Below the pieces are notes generated by a model that saw nothing but the letters and a program-made list of their open reading frames with translations, had not been told where the DNA came from and did not search any database. The translations under genes were made by a program, and so were the position numbers. Below are positions 34,991 to 44,497 of a DNA stretch of 64,000 nt, piece by piece. This stretch comes from Calothrix sp. PCC 7103 (GTDB taxonomy: Bacteria; Cyanobacteriota; Cyanobacteriia; Cyanobacteriales; Nostocaceae), in assembly GCF_000331305.1 (NCBI RefSeq), contig NZ_KB217483.1, positions 629,365-693,364 on the forward strand, given 5' to 3'. Numbering within the stretch: position 1 is the first letter of the stretch; every line of letters starts with the position of its first letter.

Positions 34991-36565
34991 ATGATTATAA
35001 ATGGTACAAATGGTAACGATTCTTTGATTGGTACTGCTGCAATTGATACATTGTCAGGTCTTGGGGGTAACGATTCTCTGGATGGCCGAGCAGGCGCCGA
35101 TACGTATCTTTTTTATCGCGCGAGTGGGCAAGATACTCTTTTTGACAGCAGTTTAGATAATAGCGTTGACCAACTTGTCTTTTCAGGTACAGGTCTAACG
35201 TCAGCTAATGCTATTGTTACTCGTTTGGGCACTAGTAACGATTTGAAAATATCTTTTGGTGGTCTTTCTGAGTCGGTTGTTCTCAAAAACCAAGTTTTTA
35301 GCGCTACCTCCAACTATGGGGTGGAAAGTATCAGCTTTAGTGATGGGGTAACTTGGAATGAAGAACAACTTTGGAACGCTTATCTAACAACAGGCGCCGC
35401 TTCTAATGATACTTTGGAAGGCACAAATATCAATAACATAATTAGAGGTGGTCTTGGAACAGATTTTCTCAATGGTCGAGCAGGCGCCGATACTTACCTC
35501 TTTAATCGTGGAGATGGGCAAGATACCCTCTATGATAGCAGTACAGATAATAGCGTTGACCAAGTTGTATTTTCTGGTGCAGGTTTAACATCAACTAATG
35601 CGATTATTACTCGCTTAGGCACAAGTAATGATTTAAAGATTTCTTTTGCTGGTATCTCTGACTCGATTGTTCTCAAAAACCAAGTTTTTAGTCCTACCTC
35701 CAACTATGGAGTAGAAAGAATCAGATTTAGTAATGGCGTAACTTGGACAGAAGAACAGCTTTGGAATGCTTATCTAACAACAGGCGCCGCTTCTAATGAT
35801 ACTTTGGAAGGCACAAATCTCAATAACACAATTAGAGGTGGTCTTGGAACAGATTTTCTCAATGGTCGAGCAGGCGCCGATACTTACCTCTTTAATCGTG
35901 GAGATGGGCAAGATACCCTCTATGATAGCAGTACAGATAATAGCGTTGACCAACTTGTATTTTCAGGTACAGGTTTAACATCAACTAATGCGATTATTAC
36001 TCGCTTAGGCACAAGTAATGATTTAAAGATTTCTTTCGGTGGTGGTATCTCTGACTCGGTTGTTCTCAAAAACCAAGTTTTTAGTCCTACCTCCAACTAT
36101 GGGGTGGAAAGAATCAAATTTAGTAATGGCGTAACTTGGACAGAAGAACAGCTTTGGAATGCTTATCTAACAACAGGCGCCGCTTCTAATGATACTTTGG
36201 AAGGCACAAATCTCAATAACACAATTAGAGGTGGTCTTGGAACAGATTTTCTCAATGGTCGAGCAGGCGCCGATACTTACCTCTTTAATCTGGGAGACGG
36301 GCAAGATACCCTCTATGATAGCAGTACAGATAAAAGCGTTGACCAACTTGTATTTTCAGGTACAGGTTTAACATCAACTAATGCGATTATTACTCGCTTA
36401 GGCACAAGTAATGATTTAAAGATTTCTTTCGGTGGTGGTATCTCTGACTCTATTATTCTTAAAAACCAAGTTTTTAGCACAACCTCCAATTATGGAGTAG
36501 AAAGAATCAAGTTTAGCAATGGTGTGACTTGGACGGAAGAACAGCTTTGGAATGCTATAAGTTAA
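34991..36565 (+). CDS. RTX-like Ca2+-binding repeat protein with four 131-residue units
   Basis: The 524-residue protein has no signal peptide and begins with nonapeptide-like NGTNGNDSLIGTAAIDTLSG. Four long units of about 131 residues follow, each with GRAGADTYLF, GDGQDTLYDSS, SVDQLVFSGTGLTS, NYGVE-I-FS-GVTW and EEQLWNAYL. The units from 35390 on are nearly identical in DNA (spacing 390 and 393 bp). The G-x-D-T-Y-x-F...G-G-Q-D-T-I-x-D pattern is that of haemolysin-type/HCBP-related proteins secreted by type I systems. The last unit is cut after EEQLWNAIS. A structural or adhesive extracellular role is likely; no catalytic domain is present. Confidence 0.85.
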   Translation: MIINGTNGNDSLIGTAAIDTLSGLGGNDSLDGRAGADTYLFYRASGQDTLFDSSLDNSVDQLVFSGTGLTSANAIVTRLGTSNDLKISFGGLSESVVLKNQVFSATSNYGVESISFSDGVTWNEEQLWNAYLTTGAASNDTLEGTNINNIIRGGLGTDFLNGRAGADTYLFNRGDGQDTLYDSSTDNSVDQVVFSGAGLTSTNAIITRLGTSNDLKISFAGISDSIVLKNQVFSPTSNYGVERIRFSNGVTWTEEQLWNAYLTTGAASNDTLEGTNLNNTIRGGLGTDFLNGRAGADTYLFNRGDGQDTLYDSSTDNSVDQLVFSGTGLTSTNAIITRLGTSNDLKISFGGGISDSVVLKNQVFSPTSNYGVERIKFSNGVTWTEEQLWNAYLTTGAASNDTLEGTNLNNTIRGGLGTDFLNGRAGADTYLFNLGDGQDTLYDSSTDKSVDQLVFSGTGLTSTNAIITRLGTSNDLKISFGGGISDSIILKNQVFSTTSNYGVERIKFSNGVTWTEEQLWNAIS

Positions 36566-36726
36566 AACTATAGCATTCCTCCTTCATTTTTGAAGTAAAT
36601 TAGGTAAAGTGGTAGGACTCGTAAGCAAATTAACTTAATTGCTAAAAGTCCTGCCATGAAAAGCTTATTAGCAGTAACTAAAACAATAGATACCGACTAT
36701 AATCTAAATACCTTTACGACCTAGTG

Positions 36727-37236
36727 TTAAACTTTAAATAAAGCTACAACATCAGCAGTTAGAAGGTGCCAAAGTTGCTCTGGTTCCCAAGTATCTGGGT
36801 CAAATTTAGAATTACGACCACGTTTGTATGCTTGCTGTAATCTATCCCAGCTAAACTGTTGCTTGTAATTTATATTTTTATTAATAACTCGCAACAGTCC
36901 TAAACCAAGTAATACGTTAGCTAGCCTGAATTTAGCTCCTAATAAAAATGCTTGCACTTCAGCTTCACCAATAGGATCTGTACCATAACCTGTTATAACG
37001 TGAATGCCATCATGCAATTGTTTACGACGAGGGCCTGTGATAAAGGGCTTTAAATTATGTTCGTCAAGAAAGTCTGCCCATGTTCTGCCAAAAGTACCGC
37101 TTGGGAGAGAACGTAATTTTTCTATGTCCACAATTTGTGGAACACTTAACCCTTGTGCTTCAGTAACTTTGTCTATTAAATCTAAAACTTGTTGTAAACG
37201 TGGGGTAGGATTTGAAGGAGTATTGCTTTGCATCAT
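36727..37236 (-). CDS. Coq4-family protein
   Basis: The 169-residue protein has the Coq4 zinc-binding signature H-D-x-x-H-x11-E: His75-Asp76, His79 and Glu91 in LHDGIHVITGYGTDPIGEAE. In mitochondria and proteobacteria Coq4 acts in ubiquinone synthesis (C1 decarboxylation/hydroxylation). Cyanobacteria make plastoquinone, so the role here is open: it could act in quinone or another prenyl-lipid metabolism. No quinone genes are adjacent. Its length, shorter than eukaryotic Coq4, is usual for bacterial members. Confidence 0.82.
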   Translation of the reverse strand: MMQSNTPSNPTPRLQQVLDLIDKVTEAQGLSVPQIVDIEKLRSLPSGTFGRTWADFLDEHNLKPFITGPRRKQLHDGIHVITGYGTDPIGEAEVQAFLLGAKFRLANVLLGLGLLRVINKNINYKQQFSWDRLQQAYKRGRNSKFDPDTWEPEQLWHLLTADVVALFKV

Positions 37237-37252
37237 AATTTATTTTGATTAA

Positions 37253-38065
37253 TAAAAACAGCATTTGCTGCTTTGTTTACGCTATGTTAAAATTTTCAAA
37301 GTTTCTAGCCTTAACAGGAAGTATCAAAAGTCATGATTTTAACCATGACTAAAGTGACACTCTAAAGCTTGTATATTAATTCTCTCTATTTGTAGCTTTG
37401 AATTTTAACTGTTTTTTACTGTTTTTGTAAACAATAGATGCGATATATAGCATTCCTAATTGATTTGTAAAAAATGATGCTTATGTAACGAACCGCAAAG
37501 AACGCAAAGGGCGCAAAGGAAGGAAAGAAAGAAGAGAAATATTTTACAAGCGATTTAGGGTTGCTAGCTCAACGGCGCCAAGTTTTATGTTAGCTATTTC
37601 AATAATGTGAACCATTGGTTCACATTTGGATTGGTTGATTAGTTATAATGATGTTCGATTAATTATCCGTACAAAGTAGAGACGTTAGATGTAACTCTAC
37701 CCACATCACTATTCGGCGCCACGTTCATTCGATTATTCAATTTATTGGAATATTGAAATTGTAGAACCTATTCTATTTTAAATGGAGTAGGACTTGTTTT
37801 CTATACTCAAAACGAGAAAATTTCGGCGCCAACTCAGCAAGGGTTACAATCTACAAACTGTCATAAGCGGGCTTGAAAATAACAATGGAAGGTATTTTCA
37901 TTAGTAATAATTTCTACTTAGTATGGTGAGCGTTGGAGATGAAAAATACGCTTGCCCTCCGAAGCCTGAAGTCCTGATTTTTAAGTGTGCTAGTCCGCTC
38001 TCTATTTCCCATCCCTGCACGCGGCTGGCTTCTTAAAACAACACACGTGAGTTAGATTATACCCT
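37253..38065. other. Long spacer with dispersed repeats
   Basis: No gene is supported in 813 bp. It contains the AACCGCAAAGAACGCAAAGG repeat (about 37494), the ATGTGAACC palindrome copy C (37604-37626, perfect 11-base arms around T), and GGCGCC at about 37574, 37714 and 37826. The beta-helix gene downstream starts at 38066 after ACACACGTGAG, without an obvious ribosome binding site. Confidence 0.5.
37604..37626. repeat. Dispersed palindrome ATGTGAACC..GGTTCACAT, copy C
   Basis: Arms AATGTGAACCA and TGGTTCACATT surround a single T, a centre variant of the copies at 4868, 28847 and 50341. Confidence 0.7.
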
Positions 38066-39496
38066 ATGACACAAGCAACAAGAGTTTCAGTAACATCCTC
38101 TGACGCAATGAATCCGTTAGCGACTTCTGCTTCTTCAGGAATGACTTACTACGTTGCAACAAACGGTTTAGACACTAATTCTGGTACTTTGAATAGTCCT
38201 TGGAGAAGTATCAATCATGCGACATCATCAGACTCTCCTATCAAAGCTGGTGACACAATCCAAGTAGAGTCAGGTGTTTACACAGAGTTAATTACTCTTG
38301 GTAAATCAGGTAATTCTACTCTTGGTAATATTACACTCAAAGCGTCGGGCGCCGTTACTTTGCGTGACCCAGATTCAAGTAAAGGTGGTTTTAGAGAAGG
38401 TGTAATTCAATCGGCAGGTAAAGGCTATTGGACTATTGATGGATTTCGGATTGAAAATACTTCTTGGGCTGGTATTTCACTTCGCGATGCCAACAATATG
38501 ATTGTGCAAAACAATTACACTTACCAAACAGGTGCATCAGGAATCATCGTTCTCCCTGATACTTACTACGATGGAGGTGAAGCTGAAGTTACTAACTCTA
38601 ACATCAAGATTCTCAACAACACCATTGAGCGAGCTAACTGGAATTGGAAAACAAGCAATGACCAAGGCACTCAAGAATCTTTGAGCGTTTGGGGTGTGAA
38701 TGGATTTGAAGTTGCCAATAACACTGTTAAAGAAGGAAAAAGAGAAGGTATTGACATCAAAGTTGGTTCTCGCAATGGCTCAGTTCACGGTAACACTGTC
38801 ACTGCTCAGGCTATAGTATCTGGAACACCCCAAGGTTACAATGGTGGTCCAGGGATTTACCTTGATGGCAACCGTGCCACGATGTTCAATATTAGCGTCT
38901 ACAACAATACTGTTTATGCAAACACCGCAGACGCGATTGCAATTGCAGACGAGGTTCCAGAACAAGGAGATGTATATGATATCCGCGTCTACAATAACGT
39001 AGTTTATGGTAATGGAAAACAAGGTGTTAACGGTGGTAGTGGAATTGCCATTAACTCAAATGTGCGTGATGTTGAAATTCTGCACAATACTTTCGTAAAC
39101 AACGTTCAAGCCTTTAATATTGCTGGCATAGACTATTATGGTGGTAAGAAAGCGAGTAACATTACAATCCGCAACAATATTTTCGCTAACAGTACGTACC
39201 GTAATGGATTTATTGGTCATACAGACAACGTTACCCTAAGCAATAACTTATTCACCAATGGCTTTAAAGAACTCTACCAAACTCAGGGAACATTGACGAA
39301 CTTACAAAGTAGTAACAATATCACTGGAGATGCTCAATTCGTCAATCCTTCGGGAAATGACTTTCATTTATTAGCCTCTTCACCATCTATTAATGCAGGT
39401 TTTCTTGGAATAGGTGCCTACGCAAACAAAGATAAAGATGGCGTTACTCGTTCTCAAGGTAATGACATAGGCGCCTACGAGTACCGTCCCGGATGA
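38066..39496 (+). CDS. Right-handed parallel beta-helix protein
   Basis: The 476-residue protein opens (after about 25 residues) with TYYVATNGLDTNSGTLNSPW, the DUF1565-like start of many pectate-lyase-fold proteins. Beta-helix coils follow (INHATSSDSPIKAGDTIQV, GISLRDANNMIVQNNYTYQT, NNTVYANTADAIAIADE, ILHNTFVNNVQAFNI), and the end NAGFLGIGAYANKDK plus DIGAYEYRPG is typical of this group. Such proteins are polysaccharide lyases/epimerases or cell-surface proteins. No signal peptide is visible, so secretion by a type I route or cytoplasmic location is unresolved. Confidence 0.85.
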   Translation: MTQATRVSVTSSDAMNPLATSASSGMTYYVATNGLDTNSGTLNSPWRSINHATSSDSPIKAGDTIQVESGVYTELITLGKSGNSTLGNITLKASGAVTLRDPDSSKGGFREGVIQSAGKGYWTIDGFRIENTSWAGISLRDANNMIVQNNYTYQTGASGIIVLPDTYYDGGEAEVTNSNIKILNNTIERANWNWKTSNDQGTQESLSVWGVNGFEVANNTVKEGKREGIDIKVGSRNGSVHGNTVTAQAIVSGTPQGYNGGPGIYLDGNRATMFNISVYNNTVYANTADAIAIADEVPEQGDVYDIRVYNNVVYGNGKQGVNGGSGIAINSNVRDVEILHNTFVNNVQAFNIAGIDYYGGKKASNITIRNNIFANSTYRNGFIGHTDNVTLSNNLFTNGFKELYQTQGTLTNLQSSNNITGDAQFVNPSGNDFHLLASSPSINAGFLGIGAYANKDKDGVTRSQGNDIGAYEYRPG

Positions 39497-39669
39497 AATA
39501 ATTAATTAGTGGGACTGTGAAATCGTTCTTGCATATATTCTTTCTTATCAGGTTGCATCTTTTCTTATCGCTTCAACTGGTGCAGGTTCCTAAAAGCTTT
39601 GTAGTTATAACCTTTTGCAAAGGGCGGTAATCGTAACATTACAGCCAACCAGTGGTATGCTGAAACCTT

Positions 39670-40258
39670 TCAAAAATTAAATAGTATTTCTATAAATTTT
39701 TTGACAGAATATACTTCGGTGTTTACCGAATAACAATTACGTCCTTCTGCTTTAGCTTTGTAAAGAGCCTGATCTGCTGCCTCAAGCAAATCTGAAGCAA
39801 CTATATCAGTACTAGGAGTTACTGTTGCAATACCTATACTTAAGGTGACGTGTTGGTTTACAGGTGATGTTTTATGAGGAATAGAAAGCTGTTTAACAGC
39901 TTCTTGAATTTCTTGGGCTACCTGAACAGCTTTGTTACTATCTGTGTTTGGTAATATAACAACGAATTCTTCTCCGCCATAACGAGCAGCTAAATCTGTA
40001 GAACGTTTAACTGTTCGTTTCAAAGCTTGGGCAACGAGAGCCAAACAAGTATCTCCGGTGCGATGACCGTAGGTATCGTTATATTGTTTGAAATAATCAA
40101 TGTCGCATAAAAGTAATGACAGACAACGTTGTTCTCGTAAAAGATATCGCCATGCATAATCAAACTTGAGATCAAAACAGCGTCGATTTGAAATCTGGGT
40201 TACTTGATCGACCATTGCGAGATTTTGCAACTGGCGATTAGCAAACTGTAATTGTTGA
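39670..40258 (-). pseudogene. GGDEF domain, 3-prime part of a disrupted PAS...GGDEF gene
   Basis: The frame encodes a complete diguanylate-cyclase domain: LAMVDQVTQISNRRCFD, LLLCDIDYFKQYNDTYGH, RYGGEEF (active-site signature) and TLSIGIATV. There is no inhibitory RxxD site at the usual position before GGEEF, only KRSTDLAA. On the minus strand it lies downstream of an IS630-type element; the PAS part of the same protein lies beyond the element. The ORF extends to 40287 by reading out of the element end. Without its own promoter it is probably not expressed, although the enzyme domain is intact. Confidence 0.75.
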
Positions 40259-40260
40259 TA

Positions 40261-41343
40261 AGTAGGTACGCAAAAATATTTATGCATTTCATGATAAACT
40301 ATGACTAGAAAACTAAAACGTCAAGAAAGGGGTGCGAACATGCGTTTTATCAAAGGATTAAGTCAAGAAACCATCAAAATTTTAGAAAGAATTTATAAAT
40401 ACAGTAAATATCATCAAGTACGGCAGAGAGCGCAGTGTATAAAATTAAGTCATGATGGATATAAAATAACCGACTTAACTAAAATTTTTAATGTCAGTCG
40501 TCTAACGATTACTAACTGGTTTGATGATTGGGATAATTATGTACTAGCTGGGTTATACGACAAAAAGGGAAGAGGAAGAAAGTCAAAATTAGATGATGAA
40601 CAAAAAGAGCAGGTTAAACACTGGTCGCTTGAAAATTCAAGAAATTTACATATTGTAAGAATGAAAATTAGAGATGAATGGGGAATTGATGTTAGTAATG
40701 ATACAATTAAGCGAGTTTTAGAGTTTTTTGATGTTACATGGCGCCGCATTAAAAGAGGCGTGGCAGGAGAGCCAGAAGAGTCAGTATACAAGCAAAAAAA
40801 GGAAGAATTAGAAGAATTAAGAAAACAAGACGATAGAGGAGAAATTGATTTAAGATATGTTGATGAAACAGGGTTTTGCTTAACTTCTTATGTTCCATAT
40901 GCATGGCAAGAAAAAGGAGAAACTATTATTGTAAAAACTCAGAGAAGTAAGCGTTTAAATGCTTTAGGCTTTTTAAATAGAAGAAACGATTTAGAGGTTT
41001 ATTTATTTGAACGCAGCATTAATAGTGATGTTGTAATAGCATGTATTGATAAATTTTGTGAAACTCTTGAGAAAAAGACTGTATTAGTAGTTGATAATTC
41101 TTCAATTCATACTAGTCATGCGCTACTTGATAAACTAGAAGAATGGAAAGAAAAAGGATTAACCTTATTTTTCCTACCCACATACTCCCCCGAATTGAAT
41201 ATCATTGAATCTTTGTGGCGTTTTATTAAATATTATTGGCTAGAAATAGATGCTTATGAGAGTTGGGAGAGGTTGGTTGAGTCAGTAGAATACATCTTAA
41301 AGAATTTTGGAGAAGAATATATAATCGATTTTGCGTAACTACT
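40261..41343 (+). mobile_element. IS630-family insertion sequence
   Basis: A full-length transposase gene lies between inverted ends: AGTAGGTACGCAAAA on the left and the complement of AGTAGTTACGCAAAA on the right (14 of 15 match). TA flanks both ends, as expected for IS630 target duplication, giving 1083 bp. A slightly inner boundary (TA at 40267 and 41336, with ends CGCAAAA/TTTTGCG) cannot be excluded. The element separates PAS and GGDEF coding segments. Confidence 0.8.
40340..41338 (+). CDS. IS630-family transposase
   Basis: I choose the ATG at 40340 (MRFIKGLSQETIKILERIYK) because AAAGGGG lies 7 bases upstream; an in-frame ATG at 40301 adds 13 residues. The 332-residue protein has an N-terminal helix-turn-helix (ITDLTKIFNVSRLTITNWFDDW) and a DDE catalytic domain: Asp in RYVDETGF, Asp in LVVDNSSIH, Glu in SPELNIIESLWRFIK. 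All are present, so the enzyme could be active. Its stop codon TAA lies in the terminal repeat. Confidence 0.93.
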   Translation: MRFIKGLSQETIKILERIYKYSKYHQVRQRAQCIKLSHDGYKITDLTKIFNVSRLTITNWFDDWDNYVLAGLYDKKGRGRKSKLDDEQKEQVKHWSLENSRNLHIVRMKIRDEWGIDVSNDTIKRVLEFFDVTWRRIKRGVAGEPEESVYKQKKEELEELRKQDDRGEIDLRYVDETGFCLTSYVPYAWQEKGETIIVKTQRSKRLNALGFLNRRNDLEVYLFERSINSDVVIACIDKFCETLEKKTVLVVDNSSIHTSHALLDKLEEWKEKGLTLFFLPTYSPELNIIESLWRFIKYYWLEIDAYESWERLVESVEYILKNFGEEYIIDFA

Positions 41344-42304
41344 TAATTACAGAACGGTAAAGTTGTTCACTTTCTCTAAGTGCGGTTTCTAACTGTTTAC
41401 GACCGCTAATGTCTTCAAAAATATACAATCGTCCAAAATATCGGTCTTGAATATCTCGAATTTGGTTGGAAAAGCGGCGAATTGTGCGACCATCAACAAA
41501 TACAATTTCATCCTCAATCGTGCAACGATTCTCCTCAGATTGCAATGGTTTGCAGGATTCATCGAATGCTGGCAAATTGGCAACCTTGGTTATGCAATCA
41601 GGAATGATATCATTATTTTTAAGTTGAGCAAGTCGCATCTGAGCTTCCAAATGTTCAATGCCCCAAATTTCACAGAAGCGGTGATTAAAATAAAGGATTT
41701 TGTCTGTGCGATTATCAACAACATAGAATGCTAGCAAAGAAGTGTCAGTCATCGCGCGCAGCAAAGCTTCCTTCCAGCGCAACTCTTCTTCCACGCGCTG
41801 GCGTTCTTCTAAAGCAGTTTGTTGCTTAGTAATATCTTGTTCGCTAACAAGGATTATAGGATGACCCATAACTGGATCGGGTATGCATCGTATATTCATT
41901 TCATGCCATCGAACCCCCTTGGCAGTTAACACCTGGGTTTCAATAATGCAAACCTTACCTAAATGAATTGCTTCTATAGCCTTTTTTCCAACATTTTGAT
42001 CAGCAAAATGCCTCAAAAAAATATTCTCGGTTGATCTGTGGGGTTGTAAGGTATCTCCATAACAGCGAACGGCTGAGGGGTTTTGCATCAACACTACACC
42101 ATCCATTGTGTAGAGCGAGACCATTACACTAATGTGATGCAATGCTTCAATTGAGCGTAGTGCTTGTTGATCAATCTGATTGGCAACTTCTATTGTGCTT
42201 TCAACCAGCATCCCCATCCGTCCTTCTGCAATTTGAATGCCAGAACAGAGACAGCAGACAGAAACAGGTTTTCCTTTTGGGGAAAATGTCCACTTTAATG
42301 ACTC
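41344..42304 (-). pseudogene. PAS-PAS sensor part of a disrupted PAS...GGDEF gene
   Basis: The minus strand encodes two PAS-type domains: ISVMVSLYTMDGVVLMQNPS (first), TSLLAFYVVDNRTDKILYFN (second), each followed by PAC-like segments, then RESEQLYRSVIK and a TAG. That TAG lies within the element end in the preferred boundary. The annotated ATG at 42217 is internal: in the same frame upstream one reads KESLKWTFSPKGKPVSV and CCLCSGIQIAEGRMGML, clearly protein-like but without a start codon. The gene is therefore damaged at the 5-prime side as well as split by the IS. Removing the element does not restore one clean frame with either boundary. Confidence 0.7.
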
Positions 42305-42734
42305 CTTTGTTTTATTTATTTGTATTACATTTTTGCTTAAAATATTGAAAAAATCCTCCGTAAGTCTACGATATTTTATTAATTTTAGGAAAATTTACCT
42401 CAAAACTGCTATTTTTAATAATTCTAATTTTTTCTTTAGGCATTGAGTATAATCTATGCTTAAATTCTTAAGGAACTTCCAATAAATTAAATCTTAATAA
42501 ATAATTTTAAAATTTATTTTATTATTTAATTATAATAATCACTTTTTCAGAGAAACTCTGTTAACGGATAACGAGAAAACTGCGTTAACGTACCGAGCGC
42601 ATGACATAAAAAATTTATCTTGTGGGATGGGCATCCTTGCCTGTCCAAATGTACTACTTAAAGATGCTTCTACCTGTGCATTGACAGAGGACATTAGGAT
42701 AAGAGATATTGACCTACTATAAGTAAAATTACCC
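42305..42734. other. Spacer upstream of gcvT
   Basis: No gene is seen in this AT-rich spacer. It carries the dispersed repeat CTTGTGGGATGGGCATCCTT (42619-42646), which recurs just after gcvP. I looked for a glycine riboswitch (tandem aptamers with conserved GGAGAG and CCG segments) and did not find one. The promoter of gcvT should lie after the repeat. Confidence 0.45.
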
Positions 42735-43871
42735 GTGGCTAATCCGAAAGAAGACCTCGAAATTCTCGCGCGTACTCCGTTGTATGCTTTTGCCCAGGAA
42801 CTCAAAGCTAGGTTTACTGGTTTTGGTGGTTGGGATATGCCTGTACAGTTTAGCGGTATTACTGCTGAACATGAAGCGGTTAGAAATAAGGCGGGCATTT
42901 TTGATATATCCCATATGGGTAAGTTTACTCTCGAAGGTAAAGATTTAGTCTCACAGCTACAAAAACTGGCGCCTTCCGATTTTAGCCGTCTCCAATCTGG
43001 TCAAGCACAGTATAGTGTGTTGTTAAATTCTCAAGGTGGTATCATTGATGACATTATTTTTTACTACCAAGGTGAAACTACTACCAGGGAACAACGAGGA
43101 GTACTAATCGTTAATGCTGCTACCTGTGCTAAAGACAAAGAATGGTTACTAAACAATCTTGATACTAATCAAATAAAGTTCCAAGACGTATCGTCTCAAA
43201 AAGTTCTAATTGCGCTTCAAGGTCCATCGAGTGTTGCTTTACTACAACTCTTTGTAAACCAAGACCTTTCCTCTATTAAAGCTTTTGGACATATCGAGGC
43301 TAGTATCTTAGACCAACCTGCTTTTATTGCCCGAACTGGTTATACGGGTGAAGATGGGTTTGAAATTATGCTTGACCCTGATATCGGCGCCCAATTATGG
43401 CAAAATCTAATTCAAGCTGGCGCCGCTCCTTGTGGACTTGGCGCCCGTGATACCCTACGTCTTGAAGCGGCAATGGCACTGTATGGACAAGATATAGATG
43501 ATACAACTACACCCTTAGAAGCTGGGTTAGGTTGGCTAGTTCATTTAGATACAAAAGGTGACTTTATTGGACGTTCGGTATTAGAACAGCAAAAAGCAGA
43601 AGGTGTAAAACGGCGCCTGGTAGGGTTACAAATGCAGGGACGTAATATTGCGCGTCATGCTTACCAAGTATTATCCGAAGGTAAAATAGTTGGGGAAATT
43701 ACAAGCGGTACTTTATCACCCACACTTGGTTATCCCATTGCTTTAGCATACGTTCCCACCGAATTATCTTCAATCGGTCAAACCCTAAATGTTGATATTC
43801 GTGGTAAAACTTATCCCGCAGTTGTTGTCAAACGTCCCTTTTATCGTTCAAAATCACGATTGACGAATTAG
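42735..43871 (+). CDS. gcvT: GcvT, aminomethyltransferase (glycine cleavage T protein)
   Basis: The 378-residue protein starts at GTG (MANPKEDLEILARTPLYAFA), matching family N-termini. Conserved blocks are GGWDMPVQFSGI, AGIFDISHMGKF, RTGYTGEDGFEIML and CGLGARDTLRLEAAMALYGQ. GcvT transfers the methylene group from the aminomethyl-lipoyl H protein to tetrahydrofolate and releases ammonia. In cyanobacteria the system handles photorespiratory glycine. It heads a gcvT-gcvH-gcvP cluster; the gap to gcvH carries an inverted repeat. Confidence 0.97.
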   Translation: MANPKEDLEILARTPLYAFAQELKARFTGFGGWDMPVQFSGITAEHEAVRNKAGIFDISHMGKFTLEGKDLVSQLQKLAPSDFSRLQSGQAQYSVLLNSQGGIIDDIIFYYQGETTTREQRGVLIVNAATCAKDKEWLLNNLDTNQIKFQDVSSQKVLIALQGPSSVALLQLFVNQDLSSIKAFGHIEASILDQPAFIARTGYTGEDGFEIMLDPDIGAQLWQNLIQAGAAPCGLGARDTLRLEAAMALYGQDIDDTTTPLEAGLGWLVHLDTKGDFIGRSVLEQQKAEGVKRRLVGLQMQGRNIARHAYQVLSEGKIVGEITSGTLSPTLGYPIALAYVPTELSSIGQTLNVDIRGKTYPAVVVKRPFYRSKSRLTN

Positions 43872-43977
43872 TAAAAAGTGCTGAGTGCTGAGTATTGAGT
43901 CTCCTAACTCCTAACTCCGTTCCTCATAACTTTTAACTTTACTCAGTACTCAGCACTTTCTACTCAGCACTTTTTAG
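43872..43977. repeat. Inverted repeat AAAAAGTGCTGAGT...ACTCAGCACTTTTT
   Basis: The gcvT-gcvH gap is almost filled by this repeat: AAAAAGTGCTGAGTGCTGAG on the left pairs with CTCAGCACTTTCTACTCAGC plus ACTTTTT on the right, with TCCTAACTCCTAACTCC between. This GTGCTGAGTGCTGAG element is a common cyanobacterial spacer repeat. As an mRNA hairpin it could modulate expression of gcvH relative to gcvT. Confidence 0.7.
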
Positions 43978-43987
43978 AGGATTTCAT

Positions 43988-44377
43988 ATGGGCTTTGAAT
44001 ACCCTGAAAATTTAAGATACTTAGACACTCACGAGTATGTGAGACTAGATGGAGATATTGCCACTGTTGGTATTACGGCATTTGCTGTTGACCAATTAGG
44101 GGACATTGTATTTTTGGAACTGCCAGACGTTGGAGAGACTGTTACTAAGGGTGACAGCTTTGGTACTGTTGAGTCTGTAAAAGCCGTTGAAGACCTCAAT
44201 GCACCCATTACTGGCACCGTCCTCGAACGTAATGATGCCTTAATTGAGGCGCCGGAGCAAATAGGCGATGACCCCTATGGAGAAAGTTGGCTGTTAAAAA
44301 TTCGTGTTGACGACGAAAGCGAAGTCGAAGACGCAATGACAGCAGACGAATATCGCGCACAGGTCGAAGGAGACTAA
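43988..44377 (+). CDS. gcvH: GcvH, glycine cleavage H protein
   Basis: The 129-residue protein is a normal H protein with the lipoylation site Lys65 in [19 protein letters not shown]. The N-terminus ([19 protein letters not shown]) and the C-terminal [12 protein letters not shown] are conserved. Its lipoyl arm shuttles the aminomethyl group from the P protein to the T protein. AGAGG lies about 8 bases before the ATG. Confidence 0.97.
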   Translation: MGFEYPENLRYLDTHEYVRLDGDIATVGITAFAVDQLGDIVFLELPDVGETVTKGDSFGTVESVKAVEDLNAPITGTVLERNDALIEAPEQIGDDPYGESWLLKIRVDDESEVEDAMTADEYRAQVEGD

Positions 44378-44497
44378 GGTGGTCAGATTTCCGACTTCGT
44401 AAAAGTTGTCGGGAATCTTCTCCTACTTAAAAAAATATATGACGTTACAAATACAGATGTTGCAAAATATTAAATAGTCACGTCTGGAGACCATATT

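Noticed and set aside
42305-42734. Glycine riboswitch upstream of gcvT
   Set aside because: No tandem aptamer consensus could be found in the leader.
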